DNA of 15,417 bases from Thermovenabulum sp049701175 (GCF_049701175.1 NZ_JBNATW010000042.1:1-15417); one strand, 5' to 3'; counted from the stretch's first letter, positions 1 through 7,638 are shown. Translations and numbers: made by a program. The notes: generated by a model not told the origin, from the sequence alone.

Positions 1-58
<58 letters not shown>

Positions 59-105
59 ATCTATTATTAATTTTTATTATAGTTGATTTTTACATTTTCA
101 AAATT

Positions 106-192
106 TTAAGATTTATCCCTTGAGAAAATCTTTATTACTTTTTTTACTATACTACCTATCCTTTTAGGAAGCTTTATGACATAAATTCTCAT
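106..192 (-). CDS. spoVM: SpoVM, stage V sporulation peptide (28 aa)
   Basis: This 28-residue peptide starts MRIYVIKLPKRIG and ends in a basic tail. It matches Bacillus subtilis SpoVM (26 residues, starting MKFYTIKLPKFLGG) in length, in the IKLP motif with proline at position 9, and in the following basic amphipathic stretch. In Bacillus, SpoVM is a mother-cell amphipathic helix that recognises the curvature of the forespore outer membrane and anchors the coat ATPase SpoIVA. The ATG is preceded by a run of six G residues (198-203 on the opposite strand) at good spacing. It lies 19 bases after a 55-residue membrane protein gene and downstream of rpe; in Bacillus spoVM also lies just beyond rpe-thiN. 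No clear terminator follows it before the poly-T run. The identification rests on sequence and position together, and both are strong for so short a protein. Confidence 0.9.
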   Translation of the reverse strand: MRIYVIKLPKRIGSIVKKVIKIFSRDKS

Positions 193-211
193 TTTATCCC
201 CCCACATTTAT

Positions 212-379
212 TTAATTATTTATGACATTAATGCCAAACCATATTAATAGTGCTCCAAAGAATAACATCCAAATCCAGTGAGGAAGAAAAACAATAAAAA
301 GGGAAATACCAAAACCAACAGTAATATAGCCTATAATCTTCTTGAACCTGAAATACTTAAATTTAAAGTTCCATGTCAC
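212..379 (-). CDS. Small predicted membrane-hairpin protein upstream of spoVM (55 aa)
   Basis: This 55-codon frame starts with GTG. Its ribosome binding site, GGGGGTGATC (382-391 on the opposite strand), differs by one base from the ideal complement of the 16S rRNA tail and leaves 7 bases before the start. An in-frame stop lies a few codons upstream, so the start is well bounded. The protein has a basic aromatic N-terminus (residues 4-14, alternating F/Y with K/R). Two hydrophobic segments follow, about 15-32 and 35-53, separated by a Pro-His-Trp turn, which suggests a membrane hairpin with the N-terminus inside. I cannot assign a family. It precedes spoVM by 19 bases and shares a likely sigma-E promoter, so a role in the mother-cell or forespore membrane during sporulation is inferred. 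Translation looks real because of the RBS, the start spacing and the membrane-protein composition. Confidence 0.72.
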   Translation of the reverse strand: MTWNFKFKYFRFKKIIGYITVGFGISLFIVFLPHWIWMLFFGALLIWFGINVINN

Positions 380-381
380 CC

Positions 382-391
382 GATCACCCCC
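382..391 (-). promoter_or_regulatory. Ribosome binding site of the 55-aa ORF
   Basis: The minus strand reads GGGGGTGATC, which matches the ideal GGAGGTGATC at nine of ten positions. The core lies 7 bases before the GTG at 379. This site decides the GTG start over the nearby ATG, which is out of frame, and is the best evidence that the small ORF is translated. Confidence 0.75.
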
Positions 392-405
392 GGGTTTCTA
401 CAGTT

Positions 406-433
406 TATGTATCCAGTACAATATATTATATTC
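406..433 (-). promoter_or_regulatory. Candidate sigma-E promoter for the 55-aa ORF and spoVM
   Basis: On the minus strand, GAATATA (427-433) and GATACATA (406-413) are separated by 13 bases. These resemble the Bacillus sigma-E elements (KMATATT at -35 and CATACA at -10), with spacing in the usual range. The predicted start of transcription would fall about 20 bases before the GTG of the small ORF. Known biology supports this, since spoVM is a sigma-E mother-cell gene in Bacillus. No convincing sigma-A promoter was seen between the rpe terminator and the small ORF. The element is short and AT-rich, so chance similarity is possible. Confidence 0.5.
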
Positions 434-454
434 AGCTACTATTCTATCTGACAC

Positions 455-483
455 AAAAAACCCCCGGAAAATTATTTCCGGGG
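455..483 (-). terminator. Rho-independent terminator after rpe
   Basis: In the direction of transcription, CCCCGGAAA (475-483) pairs perfectly over 9 bp with TTTCCGGGG (462-470) around a 4-base loop. A further G and six T residues follow (455-461). It lies about 40 bases beyond the rpe stop codon and closes the long operon, separating it from the small spoVM unit. Confidence 0.95.
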
Positions 484-523
484 AAATTTTAATCATTCTT
501 ATGAAATAATATTTAAATTTATT

Positions 524-1174
524 TTAATTTATCATTTTTAATTTTTTAATTATATCACCAGGATTCTCACTTTTGTAAATTGCAGAACCAGCCACGAGGA
601 TATCAGCTCCTGCCTTGACAATTTCTACAGCATTATTTTCATTTATACCCCCATCAACTTCTATTTTTATATTGTAATTATTTTCCAATATAATTTTTTT
701 TAGAGAAGAAATCTTTTTCAATGAACTTCTTATAAAGTTTTGACCACCAAAACCCGGATTCACAGACATTATTAGGACTAAATCCACTTCTTCAAGAATA
801 TTTTCAATAAAACAAAGAGGTGTAGCAGGATTAAGGGCAACGCCAACCTTTACCCCATATTTTTTTACTTCTTGTAACGCCCTGTGAATATGACAAGTAG
901 CTTCGCAGTGAATTGTAATAAGGTCTGCCCCTACACTAGCAAAATCTTTAATATATTTTTCTGGTTTTTCAATCATAAGGTGAACATCAAAGGGGATACT
1001 TGTGACCTTCCTCAAACTTTCTATTACACAAGGACCCATAGTAATATTAGGCACAAAATGGCCATCCATAACATCTATATGAATAAAATCTACGCCGAAA
1101 GCTTCAACTTTTTTAACTTCTTTTTCCAAATTAGCAAAATCTGCTGATAATATTGAGGGAGCTACCTTAGCCAA
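524..1174 (-). CDS. rpe: Ribulose-phosphate 3-epimerase
   Basis: This enzyme interconverts D-ribulose 5-phosphate and D-xylulose 5-phosphate in the pentose phosphate pathway, in the cytoplasm. The 216-residue length is normal for the family. It shows APSILSAD at residues 5-12 with the substrate-binding serine, metal ligands His32 and Asp34 in IHIDVMDG, His65 in FDVHLM, the NPGFGGQ loop around 139-145, and the catalytic Asp174 in EVDGGIN. The start is TTG at 1174, with GGAGG centred about 6 bases upstream; no ATG fits as well. It follows prkC by only 24 bases and is the last gene before a strong terminator. In most Firmicutes rsgA lies between prkC and rpe, but here it is missing. The identification is certain. 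Confidence 0.97.
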   Translation of the reverse strand: MAKVAPSILSADFANLEKEVKKVEAFGVDFIHIDVMDGHFVPNITMGPCVIESLRKVTSIPFDVHLMIEKPEKYIKDFASVGADLITIHCEATCHIHRALQEVKKYGVKVGVALNPATPLCFIENILEEVDLVLIMSVNPGFGGQNFIRSSLKKISSLKKIILENNYNIKIEVDGGINENNAVEIVKAGADILVAGSAIYKSENPGDIIKKLKMIN

Positions 1175-1198
1175 AAATATTCCTCCTTTTTTAAGGCC

Positions 1199-3061
1199 TT
1201 AAAAACTGCTTTTATACCACAATTCACCTTCAATCCATACTTCTATATCAATCGTTCCTGTACCTTCTATAGGTACAAGAAGTGGGCTATCCTTTGAAGT
1301 GTGCTTACTCTCATATACAGTCCTCTTACCGTTTTTATCAGATACCACTACCTTAACTGTAAATTCTCCTTCCTTTTGTGGAAGGGGTATTGATAAATTG
1401 AATTTTTTAGTTTCTTCCTTACCCGAACTTATCGTAAGATTAACAGGCGTACCATTATCTACTTCCGTTCCCGGTTTTGGATATTGGTCAGATACAATAT
1501 CTTTATCAAATTCTGATTGTTTATATTCAACTTTCCCAATGGTCAAATTATCAGAAAGAATCTCTTTTCGAGCTTCATCCAAACTCTTACCTATTAAATA
1601 AGGCACAATAACCTTTTGGGCTTCAGGCCCTAAGCTTATAGTAATATTTATTTCGGTGTTTTCAGGCAATAATAATCCCTCTCTTGGATTTTGATCAATA
1701 ACAACTCCTTGAGGATATTCAGACGAATTTACACGCTGAATCTGCCCTACTTTAAAATTTGAAGAAGTGATGAGGTTTATTGCTTCGGTTTCTGTAAGCC
1801 CTATTAACGCTGGTACCTGAAAAGTTCGAGGCCCTTTGCTTATTACAAGGCTTATTGGAGGATGATTAATTTTTACAACTTCTCCCCCTTTTGGTTCCTG
1901 ATCTACAACCTGCCCTACTGGCGCATTAGAAAATACCCTCTCAGTTACTTCATACTTTAAATTCTTTTCAGCAAGTTTTTTTGCCGCCTCTTCTTCTGTT
2001 AAGCCTATTACATTAGGTACAGTTACCTCAGGGACATCAAAATACTGCTTTGCTATATACATACCAAGATAGGAAAAAGCAATAAATAAAACAATTAGCC
2101 CAATAAATATTAAAATACCGCGAAAATAATTCCTTTTTTTCCTAAAAGTTTTTAAACTTTCTTTAATTTTTTCTCCTTCCTCAGTACCTTTAAAAATCAA
2201 CGTTTTTTCCGCTTCGGGCACTATATAGCCGGTTTCTTCTAATTTCTTTTGAGCTTTAATTATGTCCTTTTTCAACTCAGTAATGGTCTGATATCTATCA
2301 CCAGGCAGTTTTTCTAAGCATTTATTTACTATTTCCTCTATATAATAGGGAAAACCCGGCAATATTTTTGAAATCGAAGTAGGCTTTTCTTGTAAATGTT
2401 TTAAAGCAATAGATACAGGACTTTCTCCTGTAAAGGGAAGCCTTCCTGTAAAAGCCTCATATAAAAGAACTCCAAAGGAATATATATCAGATCGTTCATC
2501 GGTAAAATCCCCTTTTGCTTGTTCAGGAGAAAAGTAGTGAACCGAACCTACCATCCCTCCGCTATTGGTAATTGTAGAACAATTTATAGCACGAGCTATA
2601 CCAAAATCAGTAACCTTCACCCTACCTTCTGGAGTAATTATTACATTATGAGGTTTTATATCTCTGTGAATTATTTTATTTTTATGGGCACATTCTATTG
2701 CATCACATATTTGCTTTGCAATTTCTAAAACCAAAGGCGCAGGTAATGAACCTTCCTCTTTTATTATCTGTTTTAATGTTTTCCCCTCAACATATTCCAT
2801 AACTATATAATGTACTGCGTCCTCTTTTCCTACATCATAAATACTTACTATATTGGGATGTGATAAACTTGCTGCCGCTTGAGCTTCTCGCCTAAACCTC
2901 AATACAAACTCATCATCATTAGAAAACTCTGGCCTCAATACTTTAACCGCAACCAATCTATTTAACAGGGTGCATTTGGCTTTATAAACTATAGCCATGC
3001 CGCCCCCGCCGATTTCTTCTAAAATTAAATATCTATTACCCAATTTTCTACCTAACATCAA
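1199..3061 (-). CDS. prkC: PASTA-domain Ser/Thr protein kinase PrkC
   Basis: This is a membrane-bound Hanks-type kinase. The 620 residues hold, in order, a cytoplasmic kinase domain (about 11-270), a basic juxtamembrane stretch, one transmembrane helix (about 315-337), three extracellular PASTA repeats (about 345-412, 413-480 and 481-550) and a 70-residue C-terminal domain. Kinase motifs are intact: the Gly-rich loop IGGGGMA (17-23), Lys40, HRDIKPHN with catalytic Asp134, DFG at 152-154 and SPEQ at 178-181. In Bacillus, PrkC senses DAP-type muropeptides and promotes spore germination; it also phosphorylates translation factors. The start may be TTG at 3061, which has 8-base spacing from GGAG, or the next codon, ATG at 3058. 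It follows its partner phosphatase gene by 14 bases. Function is secure, but the targets here are unknown. Confidence 0.97.
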   Translation of the reverse strand: MMLGRKLGNRYLILEEIGGGGMAIVYKAKCTLLNRLVAVKVLRPEFSNDDEFVLRFRREAQAAASLSHPNIVSIYDVGKEDAVHYIVMEYVEGKTLKQIIKEEGSLPAPLVLEIAKQICDAIECAHKNKIIHRDIKPHNVIITPEGRVKVTDFGIARAINCSTITNSGGMVGSVHYFSPEQAKGDFTDERSDIYSFGVLLYEAFTGRLPFTGESPVSIALKHLQEKPTSISKILPGFPYYIEEIVNKCLEKLPGDRYQTITELKKDIIKAQKKLEETGYIVPEAEKTLIFKGTEEGEKIKESLKTFRKKRNYFRGILIFIGLIVLFIAFSYLGMYIAKQYFDVPEVTVPNVIGLTEEEAAKKLAEKNLKYEVTERVFSNAPVGQVVDQEPKGGEVVKINHPPISLVISKGPRTFQVPALIGLTETEAINLITSSNFKVGQIQRVNSSEYPQGVVIDQNPREGLLLPENTEINITISLGPEAQKVIVPYLIGKSLDEARKEILSDNLTIGKVEYKQSEFDKDIVSDQYPKPGTEVDNGTPVNLTISSGKEETKKFNLSIPLPQKEGEFTVKVVVSDKNGKRTVYESKHTSKDSPLLVPIEGTGTIDIEVWIEGELWYKSSF

Positions 3062-3075
3062 CCTATCATCTCCAT

Positions 3076-3810
3076 TTAATCGACTAAAATAGTCACAACA
3101 GTTACATTATCGTATCCGCCTCTATCGTTTGCTAAATCCACAAGGATTTGAGATATGGTTTCAGGATTTTTATACTTTAATGCTATATCCTTTATTTCCA
3201 TATCAGAGAGCATTGCGGTTAATCCATCACTGCAAATTATTATTATATCACCTTTTTCTAAAAAAAGGGTTAAAATATCCGGTTCAGGACAATCTTGTAT
3301 ACCCAAAGCCTTTGTAATTATATGTTTCATAGGATGTAGTTTCATCTCTTCAAAATTGATCTTGCCCTGCTCCATCAGTTCCCAAACTAAGGAGTGATCT
3401 TTTGTAAGTTGAGTGATATTTTCACCTCTGATTAGATAAAGCCTGCAGTCTCCGATATGCCCAATATAAAGTTTATTGCAAAATACAACTGCCAAAGTAG
3501 AAGTAGTGCCCATACCTGAGCACTCTATATCCGAAGATGCTTTCTCCAATATTTTTTGATTTGCATGGTAAATAGCCTCTCTTATTATTTTTTTGATTTC
3601 CTCTTCTTCATTAAATTTTTCTCTATTTCTATAAATATAGGAGGATATTTCTTCTACTGCTATTTGGCTTGCAACTTCCCCACCGTTATGACCGCCCATT
3701 CCATCAGCTACTATAAAAATCAAGGGTTCTTCTAAATTTCCTGGCATAAAAAAAGCATCTTCGTTATTTGGTCTTAGCCTTCCTTTATCTGTTTTCCCTG
3801 AAAAAATCAT
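3076..3810 (-). CDS. prpC: PP2C-family Ser/Thr protein phosphatase (PrpC/Stp)
   Basis: This is a metal-dependent cytoplasmic phosphatase that reverses PrkC phosphorylation. The PP2C motifs are complete: RPNNED with Asp18, VADGMGGHNGGE with Asp36-Gly37, GMGTTS at 99-104, GHIGDCR with Asp121, CSDG with Asp195, and GGYDNVT with Asp234, so two or three Mn/Mg ions can be bound. The length of 244 residues is typical. I chose ATG at 3810, which overlaps the rlmN stop codon as ATGA and has GAGG 7 bases upstream. The open frame continues upstream to 3852, but that extension lies within rlmN, lacks family similarity and would precede the conserved N-terminus. The overlap implies translational coupling with rlmN. 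The gene is also called stp. Confidence 0.96.
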   Translation of the reverse strand: MIFSGKTDKGRLRPNNEDAFFMPGNLEEPLIFIVADGMGGHNGGEVASQIAVEEISSYIYRNREKFNEEEEIKKIIREAIYHANQKILEKASSDIECSGMGTTSTLAVVFCNKLYIGHIGDCRLYLIRGENITQLTKDHSLVWELMEQGKINFEEMKLHPMKHIITKALGIQDCPEPDILTLFLEKGDIIIICSDGLTAMLSDMEIKDIALKYKNPETISQILVDLANDRGGYDNVTVVTILVD

Positions 3811-4847
3811 CCTTCCACCTCTTTTAAGAAACTCCTCCTCAGCTGGCCACATGCTGCATCTATATCTGCACCCATTTCTGCTCTAACAGTTACCGGAATA
3901 TTGTTTTCCCTTAAAATGTTCTCAAATCTTTTTATTTCCCTCGGATCGCTTCTTTCGTATAATTTTTCTTTAACAGGGTTCAAAGGAATTAGGTTAACAT
4001 GGCAGAGCATCCCTTTTAAAAGGCTTACAAGTTTTTTAGCACATCTTTCACTATCATTAACTCCTGAAATTAGAATGTATTCAAAGCTTATTCGCCTTTT
4101 TGTTTTCATTATATAAAACTTGCAGGCTTCAAGCAATTGGGTAATATTATATTTTTTATTAATCGGCACCAATTCATCTCTCAAATCATCAAAAGGAGCA
4201 TGTAGAGAAATCGAAAGGGTAATAGGTATATTTTCTTCAGCAAGCTTATAAATCTTTGGCACCACGCCGCAAGTAGAAACTGTAATTTTCCTATAACTTA
4301 TGTTAAATGCAAGAGGATCATTTAATATCTTTAAAAACTTAATCAATTCCCTATAATTTAAAAGAGGTTCCCCGCTACCCATAACTACCACGTGCCCTAC
4401 CTTTTTATTTATTTGTTTTTCTATCTGTAGAACCTGATCAGCCATTTCCCAAGCCTCTAAGCTCCTAACCAGCCCTCCTATGGTTGAAGCGCAAAAAGCA
4501 CATCCCATAGCACATCCTACTTGGCTCGAAACACAAACACTTGTGCCATAGCTGTATTCCATTTTTACACTTTCTATAATGTTTCCGTCCTCTAAAAGGA
4601 AAAGAAACTTTGAAGTATTATCTTTTTTTGAATCCACCCTTTTTATGATTTTGATTTCACCTATATATGCATCTTCTTTTAACTTGGAAATAAGATTTTT
4701 TGGAAGATCGCTCATCATTTCAAAATTAGAAACACCTTTATAAATCCACCTAAATATCTGCTTTGCCCGAAATTCCTTTTCCCCTATGTTCTTGATATAA
4801 TCAGTCAGCTCGTTTAAATCCATTGCTTTGAGATTTTTTTTATCCAT
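3807..4847 (-). CDS. rlmN: Dual-specificity 23S rRNA/tRNA (adenine-C2) methyltransferase RlmN
   Basis: This radical-SAM enzyme makes 2-methyladenosine at A2503 of 23S rRNA and A37 of some tRNAs. The 346-residue protein has the iron-sulfur motif CAMGCAFC (Cys112, Cys116, Cys119). Cys105 corresponds to E. coli Cys118, and Cys333 in AACGQLRR corresponds to the methyl-carrying Cys355, so both cysteines of the ping-pong mechanism are present. The start is ATG at 4847, with GGAGG 9 bases upstream. An open frame extends to a TTG at 4871, but it would put the GGAGG inside the gene. The stop codon overlaps the prpC start as ATGA, and the gene begins 16 bases after rsmB. The identification is certain. 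Confidence 0.97.
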   Translation of the reverse strand: MDKKNLKAMDLNELTDYIKNIGEKEFRAKQIFRWIYKGVSNFEMMSDLPKNLISKLKEDAYIGEIKIIKRVDSKKDNTSKFLFLLEDGNIIESVKMEYSYGTSVCVSSQVGCAMGCAFCASTIGGLVRSLEAWEMADQVLQIEKQINKKVGHVVVMGSGEPLLNYRELIKFLKILNDPLAFNISYRKITVSTCGVVPKIYKLAEENIPITLSISLHAPFDDLRDELVPINKKYNITQLLEACKFYIMKTKRRISFEYILISGVNDSERCAKKLVSLLKGMLCHVNLIPLNPVKEKLYERSDPREIKRFENILRENNIPVTVRAEMGADIDAACGQLRRSFLKEVEG

Positions 4848-4856
4848 AAAGTAAAT

Positions 4857-4861
4857 CCTCC
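4857..4861 (-). promoter_or_regulatory. Ribosome binding site that fixes the rlmN start
   Basis: GGAGG on the minus strand lies 9 bases before ATG 4847. Because it sits inside the longer open frame that begins at TTG 4871, it favours the shorter RlmN and gives a clean 16-base gap after rsmB rather than an 8-base overlap. Confidence 0.85.
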
Positions 4862-4863
4862 AA

Positions 4864-6225
4864 TTATTCAATTCTTTTTATCCTCGCAATGAAAAAACCA
4901 TCTATCCCATGAATATTTGGATAAGTCTGCAGCATGCCTTTATCCTTTATATATTTATGCAACTTTTCGGGCAAAAAAGGTTTCAAATCATCAAGCTGAA
5001 AATTTTTATTTTCCGACAAAAAAGAATAAATCACATCCTCATTTTCAAGAGGTTCTATGGTGCATGTACTGTAAACAATTATACCTCCGGGTTTTACGTA
5101 ATTGGAACAGGTTTTTAACAATTTTTGTTGTTCGCTTCTTAAAGAAAGAATATCTTCAGCCTTCTTTGACCACTTTATATCTGGCTTTCTTCTAATGACT
5201 CCTAATCCACTACAGGGAGCATCCAATAAAACCCTGTCAAAATAACCAATTAATTTTTCATCAAGTTCTCCTGCATCTTTTTGTTCTGTTTTAACAATTG
5301 TAACCCCTAACCTTTCGCAAAGTTTATTAATAAGCTCCAATCGATGCGGATGTAAATCCCAAGCTACTATCTCTCCTTTATTTTCCATTATCTGTGCAAT
5401 ATACGTAGTTTTTCCTCCCGGAGCTGCCGCAGCATCCAAAACTTTATCATTTTTTTGAACTCCCAAAGCCCTTACAACCAAAAGAGAACCCTCATCTTGA
5501 GGCTGAAAATAACCTTTTTTAAAATTTTCAGACTCTGCAAAATCCTGAGCTTTTGAAAAATATATTGCTTCTTCAAGGTAAAGTCCTTTGCTTACTTCAT
5601 ACCCTTCTTCTATAAGTATTTTCTGCAATTCCTCTATCCCAATCTTTAAAGTATTTACCCTCACGCAAAGTTTTGGTTTTTCGTTCAAGGCCTGTAAAAG
5701 TTGTTTTGTAAACTCAAATCCAAAAAGTTCAACCCATCTCGTCACCATCCATCTTGGGAAGGAATAGTACACACTTAAAAACCTTTCAGGCTCATTTTTT
5801 TCATCAGGGTATTCAATTTCACCAAGCTTTCTTATAATATTTCTCAAAACAGCATTAACAAAACTCGCCGAAAATTTTCTATATTTTTTTGCAAGGTTTA
5901 CCGATTCACTGACGGCAGCATAAGGAGGTATTTTATCAAGAAATATTATTTGATAAACCCCTATGCGCAAAATATTCAAAATAAAATCATCCAATTTGTT
6001 TATCGACGTATTTGAAATTTTAGAGATAATATAATCTATACGAATTCGGTTTTTTATAACTCCATATACCAATTCTGCTGCAAGGTTTTTGTCCTGCGGG
6101 TCTATACCCTTTTTAAATTGAGCATTTAATTCTAAATTGGAATATGATCCCTTTTCCACTTTTAAAAGCACCTGAAGGGCAAGTTCGCGGGGATTTACCT
6201 TATGTTTTTCATTTTCCAAACTCAT
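4864..6225 (-). CDS. rsmB: 16S rRNA (cytosine-967-C5)-methyltransferase RsmB
   Basis: RsmB methylates C967 (E. coli numbering) of 16S rRNA using S-adenosylmethionine. The 453-residue protein has an N-terminal NusB-like helical domain (about 10-135) followed by an RNA m5C methyltransferase domain. That domain shows the SAM-binding motif LDAAAAPGGKT (263-273), the DAPCSGLG motif with Cys338, and the nucleophile Cys388 in YSTCT. This architecture and length fit RsmB rather than RsmF. Three starts are possible: GTG 6228, ATG 6225 and TTG 6219. I list ATG, but the best ribosome binding site (AAGG at 6228-6231) is 8 bases from TTG 6219 and too close to the other two. All three overlap the end of fmt by 11-20 bases, which suggests coupled translation. 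Confidence 0.95.
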   Translation of the reverse strand: MSLENEKHKVNPRELALQVLLKVEKGSYSNLELNAQFKKGIDPQDKNLAAELVYGVIKNRIRIDYIISKISNTSINKLDDFILNILRIGVYQIIFLDKIPPYAAVSESVNLAKKYRKFSASFVNAVLRNIIRKLGEIEYPDEKNEPERFLSVYYSFPRWMVTRWVELFGFEFTKQLLQALNEKPKLCVRVNTLKIGIEELQKILIEEGYEVSKGLYLEEAIYFSKAQDFAESENFKKGYFQPQDEGSLLVVRALGVQKNDKVLDAAAAPGGKTTYIAQIMENKGEIVAWDLHPHRLELINKLCERLGVTIVKTEQKDAGELDEKLIGYFDRVLLDAPCSGLGVIRRKPDIKWSKKAEDILSLRSEQQKLLKTCSNYVKPGGIIVYSTCTIEPLENEDVIYSFLSENKNFQLDDLKPFLPEKLHKYIKDKGMLQTYPNIHGIDGFFIARIKRIE

Positions 6226-7141
6226 CACCTTCTGAAAGAGGATGCCCTAATACATAATCAAAGGCTTTCATTCTCTTGCCACCGGATGCCTGAATCTCAG
6301 TTATTAATAAAGCTCCATTACCTGTACCGACAAGGATTCCTTCATTTTTTACGATTTTTATTATTTTACCCGGTCCTCCGCTTAAGTCCTCCATGTATCG
6401 GGCTTTCCATATCTTTACTTCCTGTCCTTTTAAGTAAGTATAAGCGCCAGGCCAAGGATAAGTTCCTCTGATTAAATTATATATTTCTTTTGCACTCTTA
6501 CCCCAAGATATTAATCCGTGCTCCTTTTTTAGAATTGGGGCATAAGTAGCCTCTGCATTGTTTTGAGGAATTTTTAAAATATTTCCTTTTTCAATCTCCT
6601 TTATACTTTTTAATAAAAGTTCAGCTCCAATTTTAGAAAGCTCAAGGGCTAAGTCTTCACTGGTCCAATACTCCTTTATTTTTATCCTTTCTTGCATAAA
6701 AATATCGCCCGTATCCATGCCCTCATCCATCCACATTGTAGTAACGCCCGTTTCTTCTTCACCGTTAATTATCGCCCACTGTATAGGTGCAGCTCCCCGG
6801 TATTTGGGAAGAAGGGACGCGTGGACATTAATACAACCTATAAAAGGTATTTTTAAAACCCTTACTGGAAGTATCTGCCCAAAGGCAACTACCACAATAA
6901 GGTCAGGTCTTAATTCTTCCAATTCTCTTATAAAGTCCTCTTGTCTAACCTTTTCAGGCTGAAAAACAGGAATTCCATATTTTAACGCCTCTACTTTAAC
7001 TTCTGGCGGTGTAATTAGTTGTTTACGCCCTTTAGGCTTATCTTTTTGCGTAACTACTGCTATCACATCATAATTATTTTCAATTAAAACTTTTAATGAA
7101 GGCACAGCAAAAGAAGGAGTACCCATAAAAACTATTTTCAT
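6209..7141 (-). CDS. fmt: Methionyl-tRNA formyltransferase
   Basis: Fmt formylates Met-tRNA(fMet) with 10-formyltetrahydrofolate to make initiator tRNA. The 310-residue length is normal. The N-terminal Rossmann-type domain carries MGTPSFAVPSL (6-16), and the catalytic triad is visible as Asn105 and His107 in NVHASLLPKYRG and Asp143 in MDTGD. The C-terminal tRNA-binding domain begins near residue 205. The ATG at 7141 lies 2 bases after the def stop codon, with GAGG 7 bases upstream, and the 3' end overlaps rsmB. The neighbouring def removes the formyl group added by Fmt, a nearly universal bacterial pairing. Confidence 0.98.
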   Translation of the reverse strand: MKIVFMGTPSFAVPSLKVLIENNYDVIAVVTQKDKPKGRKQLITPPEVKVEALKYGIPVFQPEKVRQEDFIRELEELRPDLIVVVAFGQILPVRVLKIPFIGCINVHASLLPKYRGAAPIQWAIINGEEETGVTTMWMDEGMDTGDIFMQERIKIKEYWTSEDLALELSKIGAELLLKSIKEIEKGNILKIPQNNAEATYAPILKKEHGLISWGKSAKEIYNLIRGTYPWPGAYTYLKGQEVKIWKARYMEDLSGGPGKIIKIVKNEGILVGTGNGALLITEIQASGGKRMKAFDYVLGHPLSEGDEFGK

Positions 7142-7143
7142 AA

Positions 7144-7611
7144 TTATGCCTCATCCTTTTTTTCCTCAATTATATTTTTTGCTTTATCAATAAATAAAAC
7201 ACCGTTTAAATGGTCAACCTCATGGCAAATAGCCCTTGCAAATAAACCCTCTGCCTCTATTTCAAAACTTAACCCCTTCTCATCCTGTGCTTTCACTTTC
7301 AGTTTTTTTGGGCGAGCCACCTCCCCATAAACTCCAGGTATACTCAAACACCCTTCTATATCAATAATTTCTCCACTCATTTCTATAATCTCTGGATTCA
7401 CAAAAGTATAAAGCCCTTCTCCAATGTCAATTACCACAACCCTTTTTAGAATTCCTACCTGCGGTGCAGCAAGCCCTATGCCATTTGCCTTTTTCATAGT
7501 TTCTACCATATCCTCAATAAGCATCTTAAGCCTATTGTCAAATACAGTAACCTCCAGAGCTTTTTTCCTTAAAACCTCATCTCCCAATTTGCGAATTTCT
7601 CTGTACGCCAT
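7144..7611 (-). CDS. def: Peptide deformylase
   Basis: This metalloenzyme removes the N-formyl group from nascent proteins at the ribosome exit. All three family motifs are present in 155 residues: GIGLAAPQ (44-51), EGCLS with the metal-ligand Cys88, and HEVDH with His130, Glu131 and His134. The motif reads HEVDHLNG, a conservative variant of the common HEIDHLDG. The ATG at 7611 has GGAGG 6 bases upstream. The gene is 27 bases after priA and 2 bases before fmt. The acidic and lysine-rich C-terminal tail (about 146-155) is usual for short Gram-positive type 1 enzymes. Confidence 0.98.
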   Translation of the reverse strand: MAYREIRKLGDEVLRKKALEVTVFDNRLKMLIEDMVETMKKANGIGLAAPQVGILKRVVVIDIGEGLYTFVNPEIIEMSGEIIDIEGCLSIPGVYGEVARPKKLKVKAQDEKGLSFEIEAEGLFARAICHEVDHLNGVLFIDKAKNIIEEKKDEA

Positions 7612-7638
7612 GGTAAGCCTCCTTCAATATTACCTTCA

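Noticed and set aside
884..1147. Plus-strand open frames across the window, for example this one and others of 60-100 codons
   Set aside because: They lie opposite well-supported genes, have low-complexity or unlikely protein composition, and lack ribosome binding sites.
3811..3852. N-terminal extension of the PP2C phosphatase by 14 codons
   Set aside because: It lies inside rlmN, precedes the conserved family N-terminus, and the ATGA overlap with its own ribosome binding site gives a better start.
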